Below are positions 20,948-36,380 of a stretch of DNA of 64,000 bases, one piece after another. Below the pieces are notes generated by a model. That model was given only the letters and a program-made list of their open reading frames with translations, was not told the origin of the DNA and did not search any database. The stretch covers positions 9,796,001-9,860,000 of the forward strand of contig NZ_CP034463.1 in assembly GCF_003955715.1 (NCBI RefSeq), given 5' to 3'. The stretch is from Streptomyces aquilus. GTDB taxonomy: Bacteria > Actinomycetota > Actinomycetes > Streptomycetales > Streptomycetaceae. Position 1 is the first letter of the stretch, and each line of letters opens with the position of its first letter. Both the position numbers and the translations under genes were made by a program.

Positions 20948-22459
20948 ATGCTCGAACCAGCCGGTGATCGCCCGCGCAGGCGCGGGAAAGCCGTGCTCCT
21001 TGTCGTCCTGGCGATGATCGTGGCCGCGTTCGGCGCCCCGGCGTTCGCCACGTCCCCGCGGTCCGCGACGGCCGCGCCGCGTGTGGCGGACGTGTCGCTC
21101 CCGTGCGACCTCTACGCCGCGGGCGGGACGCCGTGTGTGACGGCGCACTCCACGACCAGGGCGTTGTTCGCGTCGTACAACGGACCGCTGTACCAGATCC
21201 AGCGGGCGTCCGACCACAGCTACCGCGACATCGGGCTGCTCAGCGCGGGCGGGTACGCGGACGGCGCGTCCCAGGTGTCGTTCTGCTCCGGCACGTCGTG
21301 CACGATCACGAAGATCTACGACCAGACCGCCCAGCACAACGACATGCCGATCTCCTGGGGCGGCTACTGGAAGGGCCCGGGCCCGAACGGGTCCGATGTC
21401 GGCGCGGACGCCATGGCCCTGCCGGTGACCGCGGCCGGCCACCAGGTCTTCGGCGTCAAGGTCGCGCAGGGCGTCGGATACCGGCACGACAACGCGAAAG
21501 GCGTCCCCACCGGATCCCAGCCCTCGGGCATCTACATGGTGACGTCGTCGAACTACACGAACCAGTGGTGCTGCTTCGACTACGGCCTCGGTGAGAACAC
21601 CCACACCGACACCGGCAACGCCACCATGAACGCCATCTACTGGGGCAACGCCTGCTGGTTCGGCGGCTGCACCGGGTCGGGGCCGTGGGTGGAGGCCGAC
21701 CTGGAGAACGGCATGTTCCACACCAACACCGGCTCCAACAAGGACCCGAACAACCCCGGTGTGCACCACCCCTTCGTCAGCGCCTGGGAGAAGAACAACG
21801 GCACCACCAACTTCACCCTCAAATACGGCGACGGCGCGAGCGGCGGGCTGACGACCACCTTCTCCGGCCCCCTGCCGAACGGCTACTCGCCGATGAAGGT
21901 CGACAGTTCCGTCCTGCTCGGCACCGGGGGAGACAACAGTGTCTCGGGCACCGGCGAGTTCTTCGAGGGCGCCATCACGGCCGGCTACCCCTCCGACGCC
22001 ACGGAGAACGCCGTTCAGGCAAGCATCACCGCGGCCGGCTATGGCTCGGGAGGCGGTGGCGGTACGTCGACCGCGCTGCACGCGGTGGGCGCGGGCAAGT
22101 GCCTGGAGGTGCCGGGCGCGTCCACGACCCCGGGTACGCAGACCCAGATCCGCGACTGCAATGGAGCGGCGAACCAGACCTGGTCGCGGACCGGCTCCCG
22201 CGAGCTGACCGTGTACTCCGGCAGCAGCCGGCTGTGCCTGGACGCCTCCAACCAGGGCACCAGCCCCGGCACCAAGGTCATCACCTGGACCTGCAACGGC
22301 CAGACCAACCAGCAGTGGAACGTCAACGCCAACGGCACGATCACCAGCGCCCAGTCCGGCCTGTGCCTGGACGTGACCGGCGCCGCCACCGCCAACGGCA
22401 CCCCCGTCGAACTGTGGACCTGCAACGGCGGATCCAACCAGCAGTGGTCACTGAGCTGA
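20948..22459 (+). CDS. Alpha-L-arabinofuranosidase-like, GH54 + CBM13
   Basis: 503 residues: signal peptide (to about AFATSPR), GH54 domain (about 52-362) and C-terminal ricin-type trefoil (about 370-503). The hallmarks are QWCCFDYG, EADLENGMF and GTGGDNS, so the vicinal Cys pair and both catalytic acids are kept. It is more divergent than the paralog at 10610, with its own loop sequences (SWGGYWKGPGPNG, TGSNKDPNNPG), which suggests a different substrate. The trefoil is almost the same as that of the GH27 and first GH54 enzymes. AGGAGGAGG precedes the ATG; only 30 bp separate it from the GH27 gene. Confidence 0.87.
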   Translation: MLEPAGDRPRRRGKAVLLVVLAMIVAAFGAPAFATSPRSATAAPRVADVSLPCDLYAAGGTPCVTAHSTTRALFASYNGPLYQIQRASDHSYRDIGLLSAGGYADGASQVSFCSGTSCTITKIYDQTAQHNDMPISWGGYWKGPGPNGSDVGADAMALPVTAAGHQVFGVKVAQGVGYRHDNAKGVPTGSQPSGIYMVTSSNYTNQWCCFDYGLGENTHTDTGNATMNAIYWGNACWFGGCTGSGPWVEADLENGMFHTNTGSNKDPNNPGVHHPFVSAWEKNNGTTNFTLKYGDGASGGLTTTFSGPLPNGYSPMKVDSSVLLGTGGDNSVSGTGEFFEGAITAGYPSDATENAVQASITAAGYGSGGGGGTSTALHAVGAGKCLEVPGASTTPGTQTQIRDCNGAANQTWSRTGSRELTVYSGSSRLCLDASNQGTSPGTKVITWTCNGQTNQQWNVNANGTITSAQSGLCLDVTGAATANGTPVELWTCNGGSNQQWSLS

Positions 22460-22488
22460 CCCCCTGACGCGTGAGGCAGGAGGACCCC

Positions 22489-26798
<4,310 letters not shown>

Positions 26799-26851
26799 TC
26801 CCGTGACCGGCGGGCTTCCCGCGCCTGCCCGATCCCTCTGAAAGGCCTCCC

Positions 26852-28834
26852 ATGACTTCCTCCCCCCTGCCGCTCAGCCGGCGGCGACTGCTGGCGGCGG
26901 CCGGTGCGTCGGCGGCCGTCGGCCTGCTGCGGTTCGCCCCCGAGGCCGCCGCGACCGACGGTCCCCAGAGCTACACCGCGAGCTGGTCCTCCGTGGACCA
27001 GCACCCCCCGGCCCCGGCCTGGTTCCAGGACGCCAAGTTCGGCATCTACTACCACTGGGGCGTCTTCAGCGTTCCCGCGTTCGGCAACGAGTGGTACCCG
27101 CGCAACATGTACGTCGGCGGCTCCGCCGAGAACAACCATCACAAGGCCACCTACGGCGACCCCGCGGCCTGGCCGTACCACAACTTCATCGACGGCGCCC
27201 GTGACAAGGCGGGCAACTTCGTTCAGTTCGCCCCCAAGCTGGTCTCCCAGGGCGGCAAGTGGGACCCGGACGCCTGGGCCCGGCTGTTCAAGGCCGCGGG
27301 CGCCCGGTTCGCGGGCCCGGTCGCCGAGCACCACGACGGCTTCTCCATGTGGAACAGCCGCGCCAACCCGTGGAACTCGGTCCAGCACGGCCCCAAGCTC
27401 GACCTGGTGGGGCTGCACGCGCAGGCCATCCGCGGGCAGGGGCTGAAATTCATGGCCTCGCTGCACCACGCCTACCACTTCAACGGCTTCTACGACCACG
27501 TGCCGAACCAGTCGGACCCGACGCTGCGCATCCTCTACGGCCAGCAGGGTTCTGCCGCGGAGAACAAGCTCTGGTACGACAAGCTGGTCGAGGTCATCGA
27601 CGGCTACCAACCGGACCTGGTCTGGCAGGACTTCGACCTGAACCTGGTGCAGGAGTCGTACCGGCTCCAGTTCCTCGCGCACTACTACAACCAGGCCGTC
27701 GCATGGAACAAGGACGTGGTCGCGACCTACAAGGACGGCCTCAACAACAAGGGTGAGGTCTTCGACTTCGAGCGCGGCGGCCCGGCAGGGCTGCTCACCC
27801 CCTACTGGCTGACCGACGACAGCATCTCCTCCTCCAGCTGGTGCTACACGGTGGGCATCGGCTACTACTCGACGCAGGCCCTGCTCCACTCGCTGATCGA
27901 CCGGGTCAGCAAGGGCGGCAACATGCTGCTCAACATCGCCCCCATGGCCGACGGCACCATCCCCTCCGGGCAGCAGTCCATCCTGCTCGCGATGGGGGAC
28001 TGGCTCGGCCGCTTCGGAGAGGCCGTCTACTCCACCCGCTCCTGGTCCAGTTACGGCGAGGGCCCCACCAAGATGGGCGGAGGCTCCTTCAGCGGACCGG
28101 TGGCCGGCAAAGCGCAGGACATCCGCTTCACCCGCAGCCGGGACAACAAGGTGCTCTACGCCACCGCCCTGGGCTGGCAGGGCGGCACCCTGACGATCAC
28201 GACGCTGAACTCGAACCAGATCAACCTCAGCAGCCTGACGGGCGCCCAACTGCTGGGCAACACCGCCGGCAGCTACATCAACCTGCCCGCACCGACCCAG
28301 GACGCCTCGGGCCTGCACCTCACCATGCCCTCCTCCAACCCGCCGTTCAGCGCGCTCGCGTACACGGTCAAGCTCACCTTCTCCGGTGAGATCCCCGTCC
28401 TGGGCCCGCCGGGTGGCTCGACGACCTGGGTCAGGATCGCCAACGTCACCAGCGGACTGGTGCTCGACAGCGGGGGCAACGTGGCCTCCGGCTCCAACCT
28501 CAAGCAGTGGAACTACGACGGCAGCACCAACCTCCAGTGGCAGCTGATCGACCTCGGCAACGGCTACTACCGCCTCATCAACCGCACCAACGGCATGGCC
28601 GCCGACAGCTGGGGCAACGCCGCCAACGGCGCGCCCGCCCGCCAGGAGGCGTGGAACGGCGGCAACAACCAGCAGTGGTCGCTCAACAGCCTCGGCGACA
28701 ACCGCTACCAGATCGTCAACCGGGGCACCGGCACCGCCCTCGACGGCGCCGGCAACACCACGGCCGGGTCCACCACGGTGCTGTGGACGCCGAACTCCAG
28801 CACCAACAACGCGTGGACCATCACCGCCGTGTGA
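26852..28834 (+). CDS. Alpha-L-fucosidase, GH29 + CBM13
   Basis: 660 residues. A twin-arginine-type signal (SRRRLLAAAG) suggests Tat export of a folded enzyme. The GH29 domain spans about 45-385 (AKFGIYYHWGVFSVPAFGNEWY, AEHHDGFSMWNS, SKGGNMLLNIAPMADG), with Asp260 in VWQDFD the likely nucleophile. A beta-domain and a C-terminal ricin-type trefoil (about 520-660) follow. Terminal alpha-L-fucose occurs on arabinogalactan proteins, xyloglucan and RG-I. 53 bp separate it from the GH59 gene, so they are likely co-transcribed. Confidence 0.88.
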   Translation: MTSSPLPLSRRRLLAAAGASAAVGLLRFAPEAAATDGPQSYTASWSSVDQHPPAPAWFQDAKFGIYYHWGVFSVPAFGNEWYPRNMYVGGSAENNHHKATYGDPAAWPYHNFIDGARDKAGNFVQFAPKLVSQGGKWDPDAWARLFKAAGARFAGPVAEHHDGFSMWNSRANPWNSVQHGPKLDLVGLHAQAIRGQGLKFMASLHHAYHFNGFYDHVPNQSDPTLRILYGQQGSAAENKLWYDKLVEVIDGYQPDLVWQDFDLNLVQESYRLQFLAHYYNQAVAWNKDVVATYKDGLNNKGEVFDFERGGPAGLLTPYWLTDDSISSSSWCYTVGIGYYSTQALLHSLIDRVSKGGNMLLNIAPMADGTIPSGQQSILLAMGDWLGRFGEAVYSTRSWSSYGEGPTKMGGGSFSGPVAGKAQDIRFTRSRDNKVLYATALGWQGGTLTITTLNSNQINLSSLTGAQLLGNTAGSYINLPAPTQDASGLHLTMPSSNPPFSALAYTVKLTFSGEIPVLGPPGGSTTWVRIANVTSGLVLDSGGNVASGSNLKQWNYDGSTNLQWQLIDLGNGYYRLINRTNGMAADSWGNAANGAPARQEAWNGGNNQQWSLNSLGDNRYQIVNRGTGTALDGAGNTTAGSTTVLWTPNSSTNNAWTITAV

Positions 28835-30196
<1,362 letters not shown>

Positions 30197-30202
30197 CGGA
30201 CC

Positions 30203-30236
30203 GGGGCCAGGCCCGATGCGGCACGGGCCTGGCCCC
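30203..30236 (+). terminator. Hairpin terminator closing the + strand enzyme run
   Basis: Arms 30203-30215 and 30224-30236 form a perfect 13-bp stem (GGGGCCAGGCCCG and its complement) with an 8-nt loop, six bases after the esterase stop. Confidence 0.8.
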
Positions 30237-30338
30237 CAGCGTCGCGTCCGGCTCGTGCAGGAGTGGCTGGCGCAGCCGCTCGGCGTATGGTCGAAGCGAA
30301 TTCGATCAAGCGGCACGTTCACACCTGCGGCGACCGCC

Positions 30339-30850
30339 CTACTTCCGCAGCGCCACGGCCAGTTGGGCGTCGATCGCCTGCATCGTCGTGAAGTGCGCGC
30401 CGCCGATCCAGAGATCCGGGTTCGTGTGATTCTGCGTCGAGTTGCTGGCGGCGTTGGACAGGTTCTCCCTCGGCAAAGGCCTGGACGAGGATGAGCAGGC
30501 CCCGCGCACGGTCCCGGTCGTTGGCCCTCGGGTTGGACAGCTCGCTGACCGCGCCCTGGATGGACCCCATGGTGATGGCCAGCGAGCCGCGGTCGACCTG
30601 ACCGGCCCGCTCCATATCGGTGTAGTTGAGCCAGTTCCTGTTGTGCGTGTCGCCGTTCTGCTGCGGAAGCCTCTCGGGCCCTGCGCCCAGGCGCCAGTAC
30701 TCGCCGGTCACGTTGTTGCGCCAGCCGGTCACGTACAGGTTCCGTGCGTTGAAGACCAGAGTGATGTTGCTCTGGCCCACCGAGAGCGTGACCATGTGGC
30801 CGAAGAGGCTCCAGAAGCCCTCGCATCTGCCCTTACGGACTTCTGGACTC
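30339..30850 (-). pseudogene. Broken ribosome-inactivating protein (rRNA N-glycosidase, ricin A-like) gene
   Basis: On the - strand the translation ITLVFNARNLYVTGWRNN... SLAITMGSIQGAVSEL ... LLILVQAFAEG matches the core of the RIP/ricin A-chain family. Such enzymes depurinate the sarcin-ricin loop of 23S/28S rRNA; a Streptomyces coelicolor member is known. The frame breaks near 30465-30470, immediately after the Glu that corresponds to the catalytic Glu of the family's E-x-x-R motif, so the Arg is lost. The frame then resumes as ENLSNAASNSTQNHTNPDLW... and ends at the TAG at 30341-30339. No signal peptide or N-terminal third is present. It is therefore a remnant with at least two lesions. Confidence 0.72.
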
Positions 30851-30853
30851 GGC

Positions 30854-32230
30854 TCAGTACCAGACGGAGAACGTGGCGTCGGCTCTGCCGGTGGTGGTGG
30901 AGATCGGGTCGATACGCAGCGCGTAGTTGAAGTGCCGGATGTAGCGGTCCGGGTAGTTGTGCGAGCGGAACGACGACCAGGACGGGTCGGCCAGCCCGGC
31001 CGTCTTGTGGAAGGTCGCGTCCTGGGCGAACCTCGCGGTGCCGTCGTCGGCGTCCAGTCGCAGCTGGAAGTAGGAGTGTCGCAGGTAGCGGGTCGGGTCG
31101 GTGACGGACTGGAAGGAGATGCCGGAGGGGTCGGCCAGTCCCGGCACCAGCTTCCATTGTGAGTCGGTGTAGGGGTCGAACGGGTACGGGTCGATGCGGC
31201 CGAGGGAGTCGACCTGCCGCCAGTATCTGTCGGGGAAGTTGTAGGACTTCAGCCGGTTCCAGGCCGGCTTTCCCCACTTGGCGACCATGTTGTCGTACAC
31301 CGTCTGGGGGATCGGCTTGATGTCGGCGTGCTTGGAGTTCAGCGGCTGGGTGTAGAGGCGCCGGTCGGTGGCGGTCCAGGTGCCGGTGGAGAGGTCGTTG
31401 GTCTGGTAGGCGTAGAAGAGCGCGTTGGCGTCGCCCCACAGGTACCAGGTGCCGGCGGCCTCGGCGAGGATCGGGCCTTCGATGCCTCCCTGCGGCGCCA
31501 GGCCCGAGGTGAACTGGGTGAAGCTGCCGGGGTTGAGCGAGGTGGACTTCGCACCTGTGAGGCTGTTGTGGCCTTTGTAGTACAGGTAGTTGACGCCGTT
31601 CACGTCCTTGGCCAGGGTGCCGTCGATGATGTCGTAGCCCGGGTCGAAGAAGACCTGAGGTGCCGTCACCGTCTGGAAGTCCGTTGTGTAGTTCACCATG
31701 ATCACGTTGTGGCCGCTGCTGTTGACGGCCGAGTAGATGATGGCGTACTGGCCGCGGGAGGCGTCCCAGAAGGCTTCGGGCGCCCAGGTGTGGGTGGCCA
31801 TGTCGTGCAGTTTCAGCAGGCGGTAGTTGTCGAAGGAGCGCAGGTCGGGGGAGTCCCAGACGTGGATGTACGGGGTCTTCTTGGTCCAGTCGGTGCCCTT
31901 CAGGTTGGTCGCCATGACGACGTAGGTGCCGTCCTGCTTGGGCAGGATGAACGGGTCGCGCAGACCGCCGTCGCCCGCGGTCGGGGTCACGACGGGGTTG
32001 TTCTGGTTCAGCGGCATCCATTGCAGCGTGTCGGTGCTGACGGCGAGGTGCAGGCCGTAGTCCGTGCCGAGGTTTCTCGGTGACTGGGTGAAGTAGGCCA
32101 TGACGGACGGGGCGGCCGTCGCGGCGCTCGCGGGTCGGCTGCCGAGGGTCAGCGCGCCGGTGGTGGACAGCGGCACGGCCGCGGCCATGCCGAGGAACAG
32201 CCGGCGCGACGGAAGGGGGCCTGCGCTCAT
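30854..32230 (-). CDS. GH43 exo-arabinofuranosidase candidate + AbfB-type CBM42
   Basis: 458 residues. A twin-arginine-like signal (SRRLFLGMAA) precedes a five-bladed propeller GH43 domain (about 40-320), with LRDPFI at about 90-95 and IEGPIL carrying the probable acid Glu. The C-terminal AbfB domain (about 325-458) is a CBM42 beta-trefoil that binds arabinofuranose side chains, with repeats SYNFPDRY, YLRHSYFQLRL and YIRHFNYALRI. Streptomyces GH43+CBM42 proteins include a known exo-1,5-alpha-L-arabinofuranosidase. The ATG at 32230 has GGAGG upstream. Last gene of the - strand run. Confidence 0.88.
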   Translation of the reverse strand: MSAGPLPSRRLFLGMAAAVPLSTTGALTLGSRPASAATAAPSVMAYFTQSPRNLGTDYGLHLAVSTDTLQWMPLNQNNPVVTPTAGDGGLRDPFILPKQDGTYVVMATNLKGTDWTKKTPYIHVWDSPDLRSFDNYRLLKLHDMATHTWAPEAFWDASRGQYAIIYSAVNSSGHNVIMVNYTTDFQTVTAPQVFFDPGYDIIDGTLAKDVNGVNYLYYKGHNSLTGAKSTSLNPGSFTQFTSGLAPQGGIEGPILAEAAGTWYLWGDANALFYAYQTNDLSTGTWTATDRRLYTQPLNSKHADIKPIPQTVYDNMVAKWGKPAWNRLKSYNFPDRYWRQVDSLGRIDPYPFDPYTDSQWKLVPGLADPSGISFQSVTDPTRYLRHSYFQLRLDADDGTARFAQDATFHKTAGLADPSWSSFRSHNYPDRYIRHFNYALRIDPISTTTGRADATFSVWY

Positions 32231-32319
32231 CTGGTGCCTCCGGGGCGTAGGAAGGTGCGGGCGGATGGAGAACCCGTGGGCGGCCCCGGCCCGGAGCCGC
32301 CCACGGGTCCGGTCCCTCG

Positions 32320-33888
32320 TCAGTTCCAGGGAGCCGCGGTGAGCCAGCTGGTGTCCTGGGCCCACGACGCCGTGTTGTCCCAGGCGTTGGTGCCGCCGTT
32401 GCCGGCGATGTAGGCCGTGTAGTTGTAGTGGCGGAGGTACTTGGTCGGGAAGTTGGAGGACTGGAAGGAGGTGCCGACGCCGCTGTTGCCCGCGGTGGGG
32501 CAGAAGGTGGCGTCCTGCGCGAATGAGGTGCCGCCGTTGTCCATGTTCAGGTAGAGCTGGTAGTTGAAGTGGCGCAGGAACTGGCCGGGCTTGTCGGCGG
32601 ACTCGAAGGACAGGCAGGAGGTGTTGGCCAGTCCGGCGCGGACGATCCAGGTCGCGTTGGCCTTGTCGGTGGCAGAGCTGGCGGAGTTGACGCTGGAGAT
32701 GACGACCTTGGTGTCGGCGCTGTTGTGGCGCAGGTAGTGGGAGGTGCAGCAGGGCGAGGTGGTGGCCTTGAGGGAGACCCGCGAGCCGGGGGTGAGGGTT
32801 CCGGTGCTGGTCGAGCCGCTGTTGTAGCCGGCGGCGGTGATGTTGGCCTGGACGGCGTTCTCGGTGGCGTCCGAGGGGTAGCCCTGGGTCATGACGCCTT
32901 CGTAGAAGGTGCCTTGGCCGGTGTTGCTGTTGTCACCGCCGATGCCGAGGATGATCGCGCCCTGCTTCTTCATCGGGTTGTAGCCGGTGTCGTTGGGGCG
33001 CACGCCGTCGTAGAAGGTGGACAGGCCGCCCGACTGGGCGTTGCCGCCGCGGATGGCCCAGTGGTTGGGGCCGCCCTTGACGATGGCGGTCGTGAACCGG
33101 TGGTTGATGGTCGGGTCGCCCGTGTTGACGCCGCGGTTGACCCCGGAGAACAGGCCGTTCTCCAGGTCGGCCATGATCCAGGGGCCGGTGCCGCTGCCGG
33201 AGCCCCAGCCCGTGCTGGTGCCGAAGTAGATGGCCTCCATGGTGCCGTTGCCGTCGTCGTTGCCGGTCGTCTCGGCGTTGCCGTAGTCGAAGCAGCAGCC
33301 GCCGTTGACGTGCGTGCCGTCGAAGATGGCGTACATGCCCTCGGGCTGGTCGCCGGTGGCGATGCCGTTGGTGTTGTTGTTGCGGTAGCCGGTGCCGGGG
33401 GCCACGTAGACGCCGTACGCCTTGTGCCCGCCGACGGTGACCGGCGCCTCGAAGGCGTTGGCCAGGTTGTCGTTCCCGTTCTCCGCCGGACCGGGCCAGT
33501 GGCCCCTGAGCGCCTGGGTGAGGTTGTTGTGCTTGGGCGACTGGTCGTAGATGACGGTGATGACACAGCTGGTGTTCGCGCAGAAGGAGTCCTGCTGCGC
33601 GGCGTCGGCGTATCCGCCCGCGCTGAGCAGGCCGATGTCCTTGGTCGCGTTGTCGGAGGCGCGCTTGACCTGGTACAGCGGGCCGTTGTACGCCCCGTAC
33701 AGGGCGCGGGTGGTGCTGTGCGCGGCGACGCAGGGGGTGTTGCCCGCGGCGTAGATGTCGCACGGCCCCTGGGTGGCGGCCTGCGAGGGGGCGGCCGTGG
33801 CGGTGAGCAGGCCGGCGGCGAGGGCGGCGGTGGCCCCTGCCGCCAGCAGCGTGCGCCTGGCGCGGCGTATCCACTGTCTCTTGATCAT
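32320..33888 (-). CDS. Alpha-L-arabinofuranosidase B, GH54 + CBM42
   Basis: 522 residues: signal peptide (to about PSQAAT), GH54 domain (about 39-350) and AbfB-type CBM42 (about 365-522), the domain order of fungal AbfB. The vicinal Cys pair (GGCCFDYG), nucleophile Glu (MADLENG) and acid/base Asp (GIGGDNS) are intact. Its catalytic domain is closest in this window to that of the GH54 at 10610 (shared [19 protein letters not shown] and [14 protein letters not shown]), yet the binding domain is of the other type. It removes terminal L-arabinofuranose. AGGAG precedes the ATG at 33888. Confidence 0.92.
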   Translation of the reverse strand: MIKRQWIRRARRTLLAAGATAALAAGLLTATAAPSQAATQGPCDIYAAGNTPCVAAHSTTRALYGAYNGPLYQVKRASDNATKDIGLLSAGGYADAAQQDSFCANTSCVITVIYDQSPKHNNLTQALRGHWPGPAENGNDNLANAFEAPVTVGGHKAYGVYVAPGTGYRNNNTNGIATGDQPEGMYAIFDGTHVNGGCCFDYGNAETTGNDDGNGTMEAIYFGTSTGWGSGSGTGPWIMADLENGLFSGVNRGVNTGDPTINHRFTTAIVKGGPNHWAIRGGNAQSGGLSTFYDGVRPNDTGYNPMKKQGAIILGIGGDNSNTGQGTFYEGVMTQGYPSDATENAVQANITAAGYNSGSTSTGTLTPGSRVSLKATTSPCCTSHYLRHNSADTKVVISSVNSASSATDKANATWIVRAGLANTSCLSFESADKPGQFLRHFNYQLYLNMDNGGTSFAQDATFCPTAGNSGVGTSFQSSNFPTKYLRHYNYTAYIAGNGGTNAWDNTASWAQDTSWLTAAPWN

Positions 33889-34086
33889 GAAGAACTCCTA
33901 CGCAGAAGGGAGCGGGAGGTGAGTGGTACTCCTGGGTGTCGCCATCACGGCGGCACCCGGCCCGGCCGGTAGCCGTGGGGGCCGGCCAAGGCGGCGGGTG
34001 GTGGCGCCGGAGGTTGTCGGGTCCGCCGCAGGAGCGGCGGACTCCGCGGGGCGCTCACGGTGCGGCCTCACCGCGAGACGGTCGGG

Positions 34087-35514
34087 TCAGCTCGTCACGC
34101 GGAAGGTGGCGTCACTGCGGGCTGTCGCGGTGGTGATCGGGTCGAGGCGCAGTTGGTAGGCGTAGTGGCGGATGTAGCGGTCGGGGAAGTTGTACGACTG
34201 GAACGACGACCAGGTGGCGTCGGCGAGCCCGGCGACCTTGCGGAAGGTGGCGTCCGCGGCGAACTGGCTGCTGCCGTCGTTGCGGACCAGCTGGAAGTCG
34301 TAGTTGGCGTGGCGCAGGAAGTATCCGGGGTAGTTGACCGACTCGAAGGAGACGGTGCCGGTGCCCGCCAGGCCGGGCCTGATCCGGAACTGGGAGTCCT
34401 CGACGGGGCTGACGTTCGGGTCGATGCGCACGTCGAAGTCGATCTGGCGTACGTACCGGTCCGGGAAGTTGTACGACTGGAGCCGCTGCGCGGGGGTGTT
34501 GGGCCAGCGGGCGAGCACGCGGCTCTCCTCGGCGTCCGTGAGGGGTGTGATCGCGCCGTGGCGCTTGGCGGTGCCGCCCATGTCGTAGCTGGTCGTCGGC
34601 TGAAGCCGGTAGGTGCTGACGTCGAAGGGGTTGGTGGTCAGGATCGGCCGGTACTCGCGCACGCCCTGCGGGTTGTTGTAGTCGATGTACAGGGCCCACT
34701 CGTCGCGGTCGCGGAACTTCATCCAGACCGGGCCTTCGACCACGTTGCCGGTGAGGCCGATGCTGGAGAGGTTGCCGAGGTTGGACCAGGTCCCGAGGAT
34801 CGAGTTGCTGCCCTCGACGTTGTTCTGGCCGTCGCCGGAGACGCGCAGGTAGCGGTAGGGGCCGGCACCTGCGGGCACCTCGGTCATCTGGGTGTCGACG
34901 ACCGGGGTGCTGCCGGGCGGGTCGATCCAGATCTGCGGGGTGGTGATGGTGCGGAAGTCCTTGGTGCGGGCGGCGTAGATGCGGTACTTGAAGATGCCGT
35001 TCACCGTGGCGTTCGTCGCCCAGTACAGGACGTAGTCGTTGGTCTCGGGGTTCCAGATCGCCTCCGGCGCCCACGCGTTCTTGCCGCCGGGGATCAGTCC
35101 GGCGGCGCCGAGCAGCCACGGCTTCGACCAGGTCACCAGGTCGGTGGACTCCCACACCACGAAGTCGGGGCTGCCGTTCTGGTAGGTCGAGCCGCAGCGG
35201 ATGCACAGATCGGTCGCGATGATCCAGTACTTGCTGCCGTCGGGGGAGCGCACCAGTGCGGGGTCGCGCACTCCCTTCGTGCCGATCTTCGAGTTGAGGA
35301 TCGGTGCTCCGCCGTTGAGGTCGTTCCAGTGCAGGCCGTCCGTGCTGTGCGCGAGGTACAGCATCTGACCGGTCGCGGAGTCGCCGGTGAAGTGCACCAT
35401 CAGGTAGCCGGGGTCGGCGGCAGCCGCCCGCTGGGGTGCGGTGAGGGCCTGGCCCGTGAAGAGGAGGCAGACGGCGAGCATTATCACCGTCAGCCGGGCG
35501 CGGAGCGCAGACAT
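34087..35514 (-). CDS. GH43-type arabinosidase candidate + CBM42
   Basis: 475 residues: signal peptide (to about RAAAAD), GH43-like propeller (about 35-340) with KGVRDPALV and VVEGPVWMKF as the main acidic motifs, and an AbfB-type CBM42 (about 345-475; SYNFPDRYVRQ, YFLRHANYDFQL, YIRHYAYQLRL). It differs from the other GH43 here, so the two probably take different arabinan or arabinoxylan linkages. First gene of the - strand run. The ATG at 35514 has AGGAG upstream; the following GH54 starts about 200 bp downstream. Confidence 0.86.
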   Translation of the reverse strand: MSALRARLTVIMLAVCLLFTGQALTAPQRAAAADPGYLMVHFTGDSATGQMLYLAHSTDGLHWNDLNGGAPILNSKIGTKGVRDPALVRSPDGSKYWIIATDLCIRCGSTYQNGSPDFVVWESTDLVTWSKPWLLGAAGLIPGGKNAWAPEAIWNPETNDYVLYWATNATVNGIFKYRIYAARTKDFRTITTPQIWIDPPGSTPVVDTQMTEVPAGAGPYRYLRVSGDGQNNVEGSNSILGTWSNLGNLSSIGLTGNVVEGPVWMKFRDRDEWALYIDYNNPQGVREYRPILTTNPFDVSTYRLQPTTSYDMGGTAKRHGAITPLTDAEESRVLARWPNTPAQRLQSYNFPDRYVRQIDFDVRIDPNVSPVEDSQFRIRPGLAGTGTVSFESVNYPGYFLRHANYDFQLVRNDGSSQFAADATFRKVAGLADATWSSFQSYNFPDRYIRHYAYQLRLDPITTATARSDATFRVTS

Positions 35515-35907
35515 CGGATCTCCTGTCGGGTGCGGGTGCTACCGCCGGGCGATGGGGGAGCGGGGTGGCGGAGGAAGTTGGTCTCGGAATGGGCGGGACA
35601 AGACCCGCTGAGACCGCGCGGGTCGGAAGGAGGGAGCCGAATGACGGTGTTTCACCGCTTCGCCCGGGGCGCCACGGTGACGGCGGGTCAGGGCGCGCGA
35701 GTACGTGCGTCTGCCCAGGTGGGGGCGTTGCGGGACGGGCCGGGTGGTTGTGCTTGTCAGTGCGTGTGAAGGCGTTTCAGGTGGACGGCGCTTCGGCCGG
35801 AAGCCTCCTTGGTCAACTCACTGTCCGATCAGGCGTGTTGGACGAAATATCGAACACTGTTCGCGAAATCGGGCAGAGGCTAAATCCGGAAAAGAGAGCG
35901 CGTCAAT

Positions 35908-35926
35908 ACATCCGACACATCCGATT
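35908..35926. promoter_or_regulatory. Tandem ACATCCGA repeats
   Basis: ACATCCGA occurs at 35908-35915 and 35917-35924, a 9-bp period. The second copy extends to ACATCCGAT, matching the ACATnnGAT pattern found before the gene at 17754. It lies on the side facing the - strand arabinosidase operon. Confidence 0.4.
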
Positions 35927-36172
35927 AACCGAACGGACAGATGAGCGATCCGGCACCCCCTCGGCCCCCTGCCCCGGCAGCGCACAACCCCGTCAGGTCG
36001 CTCGCACCACATCCACCCGGTTTCTGTTATCGCCCCGCCGTCCCCCCCGTCTCCGGTACATGCAAGCGACACGACAGATGAGCCGGCGCGCCCCCCGGTG
36101 CCGTGACCCGGCGGCCGGAGAGAATTTGTGTTCACACGGCTAGACACAGGCAACGTCCATACCCCTTAATCC

Positions 36173-36183
36173 ATCGAATGTGT
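36173..36183. promoter_or_regulatory. Inverted ACACATTCGAT element
   Basis: ATCGAATGTGT reads ACACATTCGAT on the other strand, an inverted near-copy of ACACATCCGAT at 35916-35926. It lies about 200 bp before the GH127 start. Facing copies fit a regulator controlling both divergent genes. Confidence 0.35.
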
Positions 36184-36380
36184 CAGCGAAGAGACGCGTT
36201 CCATATTTCGGACGACGTTTGAACAGTCGAACCGCGTGGGGCAGGAGTTGTCGGCCCGTCGACGGCCGTAGGCGCCGCGTCAGCAGCTCAAGCCCGTGAC
36301 GCGCCACGCCCGACCGAGGGACGTGCGAGCCGACACATCAAAAGTCCAAGCAGCCGCTCTGCCGTATCGAAAGGCTCAAG

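Larger units (their letters stand above)
35515..36380. other. Divergent intergenic region of the arabinan-active genes
   Basis: 866 bp between the divergent GH43 and GH127 genes, noticeably less GC-rich in its middle (about 35830-36190). Open frames here translate to Arg/Pro-rich text and are not supported. It should contain two promoters; ACATnnGAT elements are listed separately. Confidence 0.6.

Noticed and set aside
34060..35769. 569-residue + strand frame opposite the GH43 gene
   Set aside because: It is a shadow of the - strand GH43-CBM42 gene, which has a signal peptide, ribosome site and clear domains.
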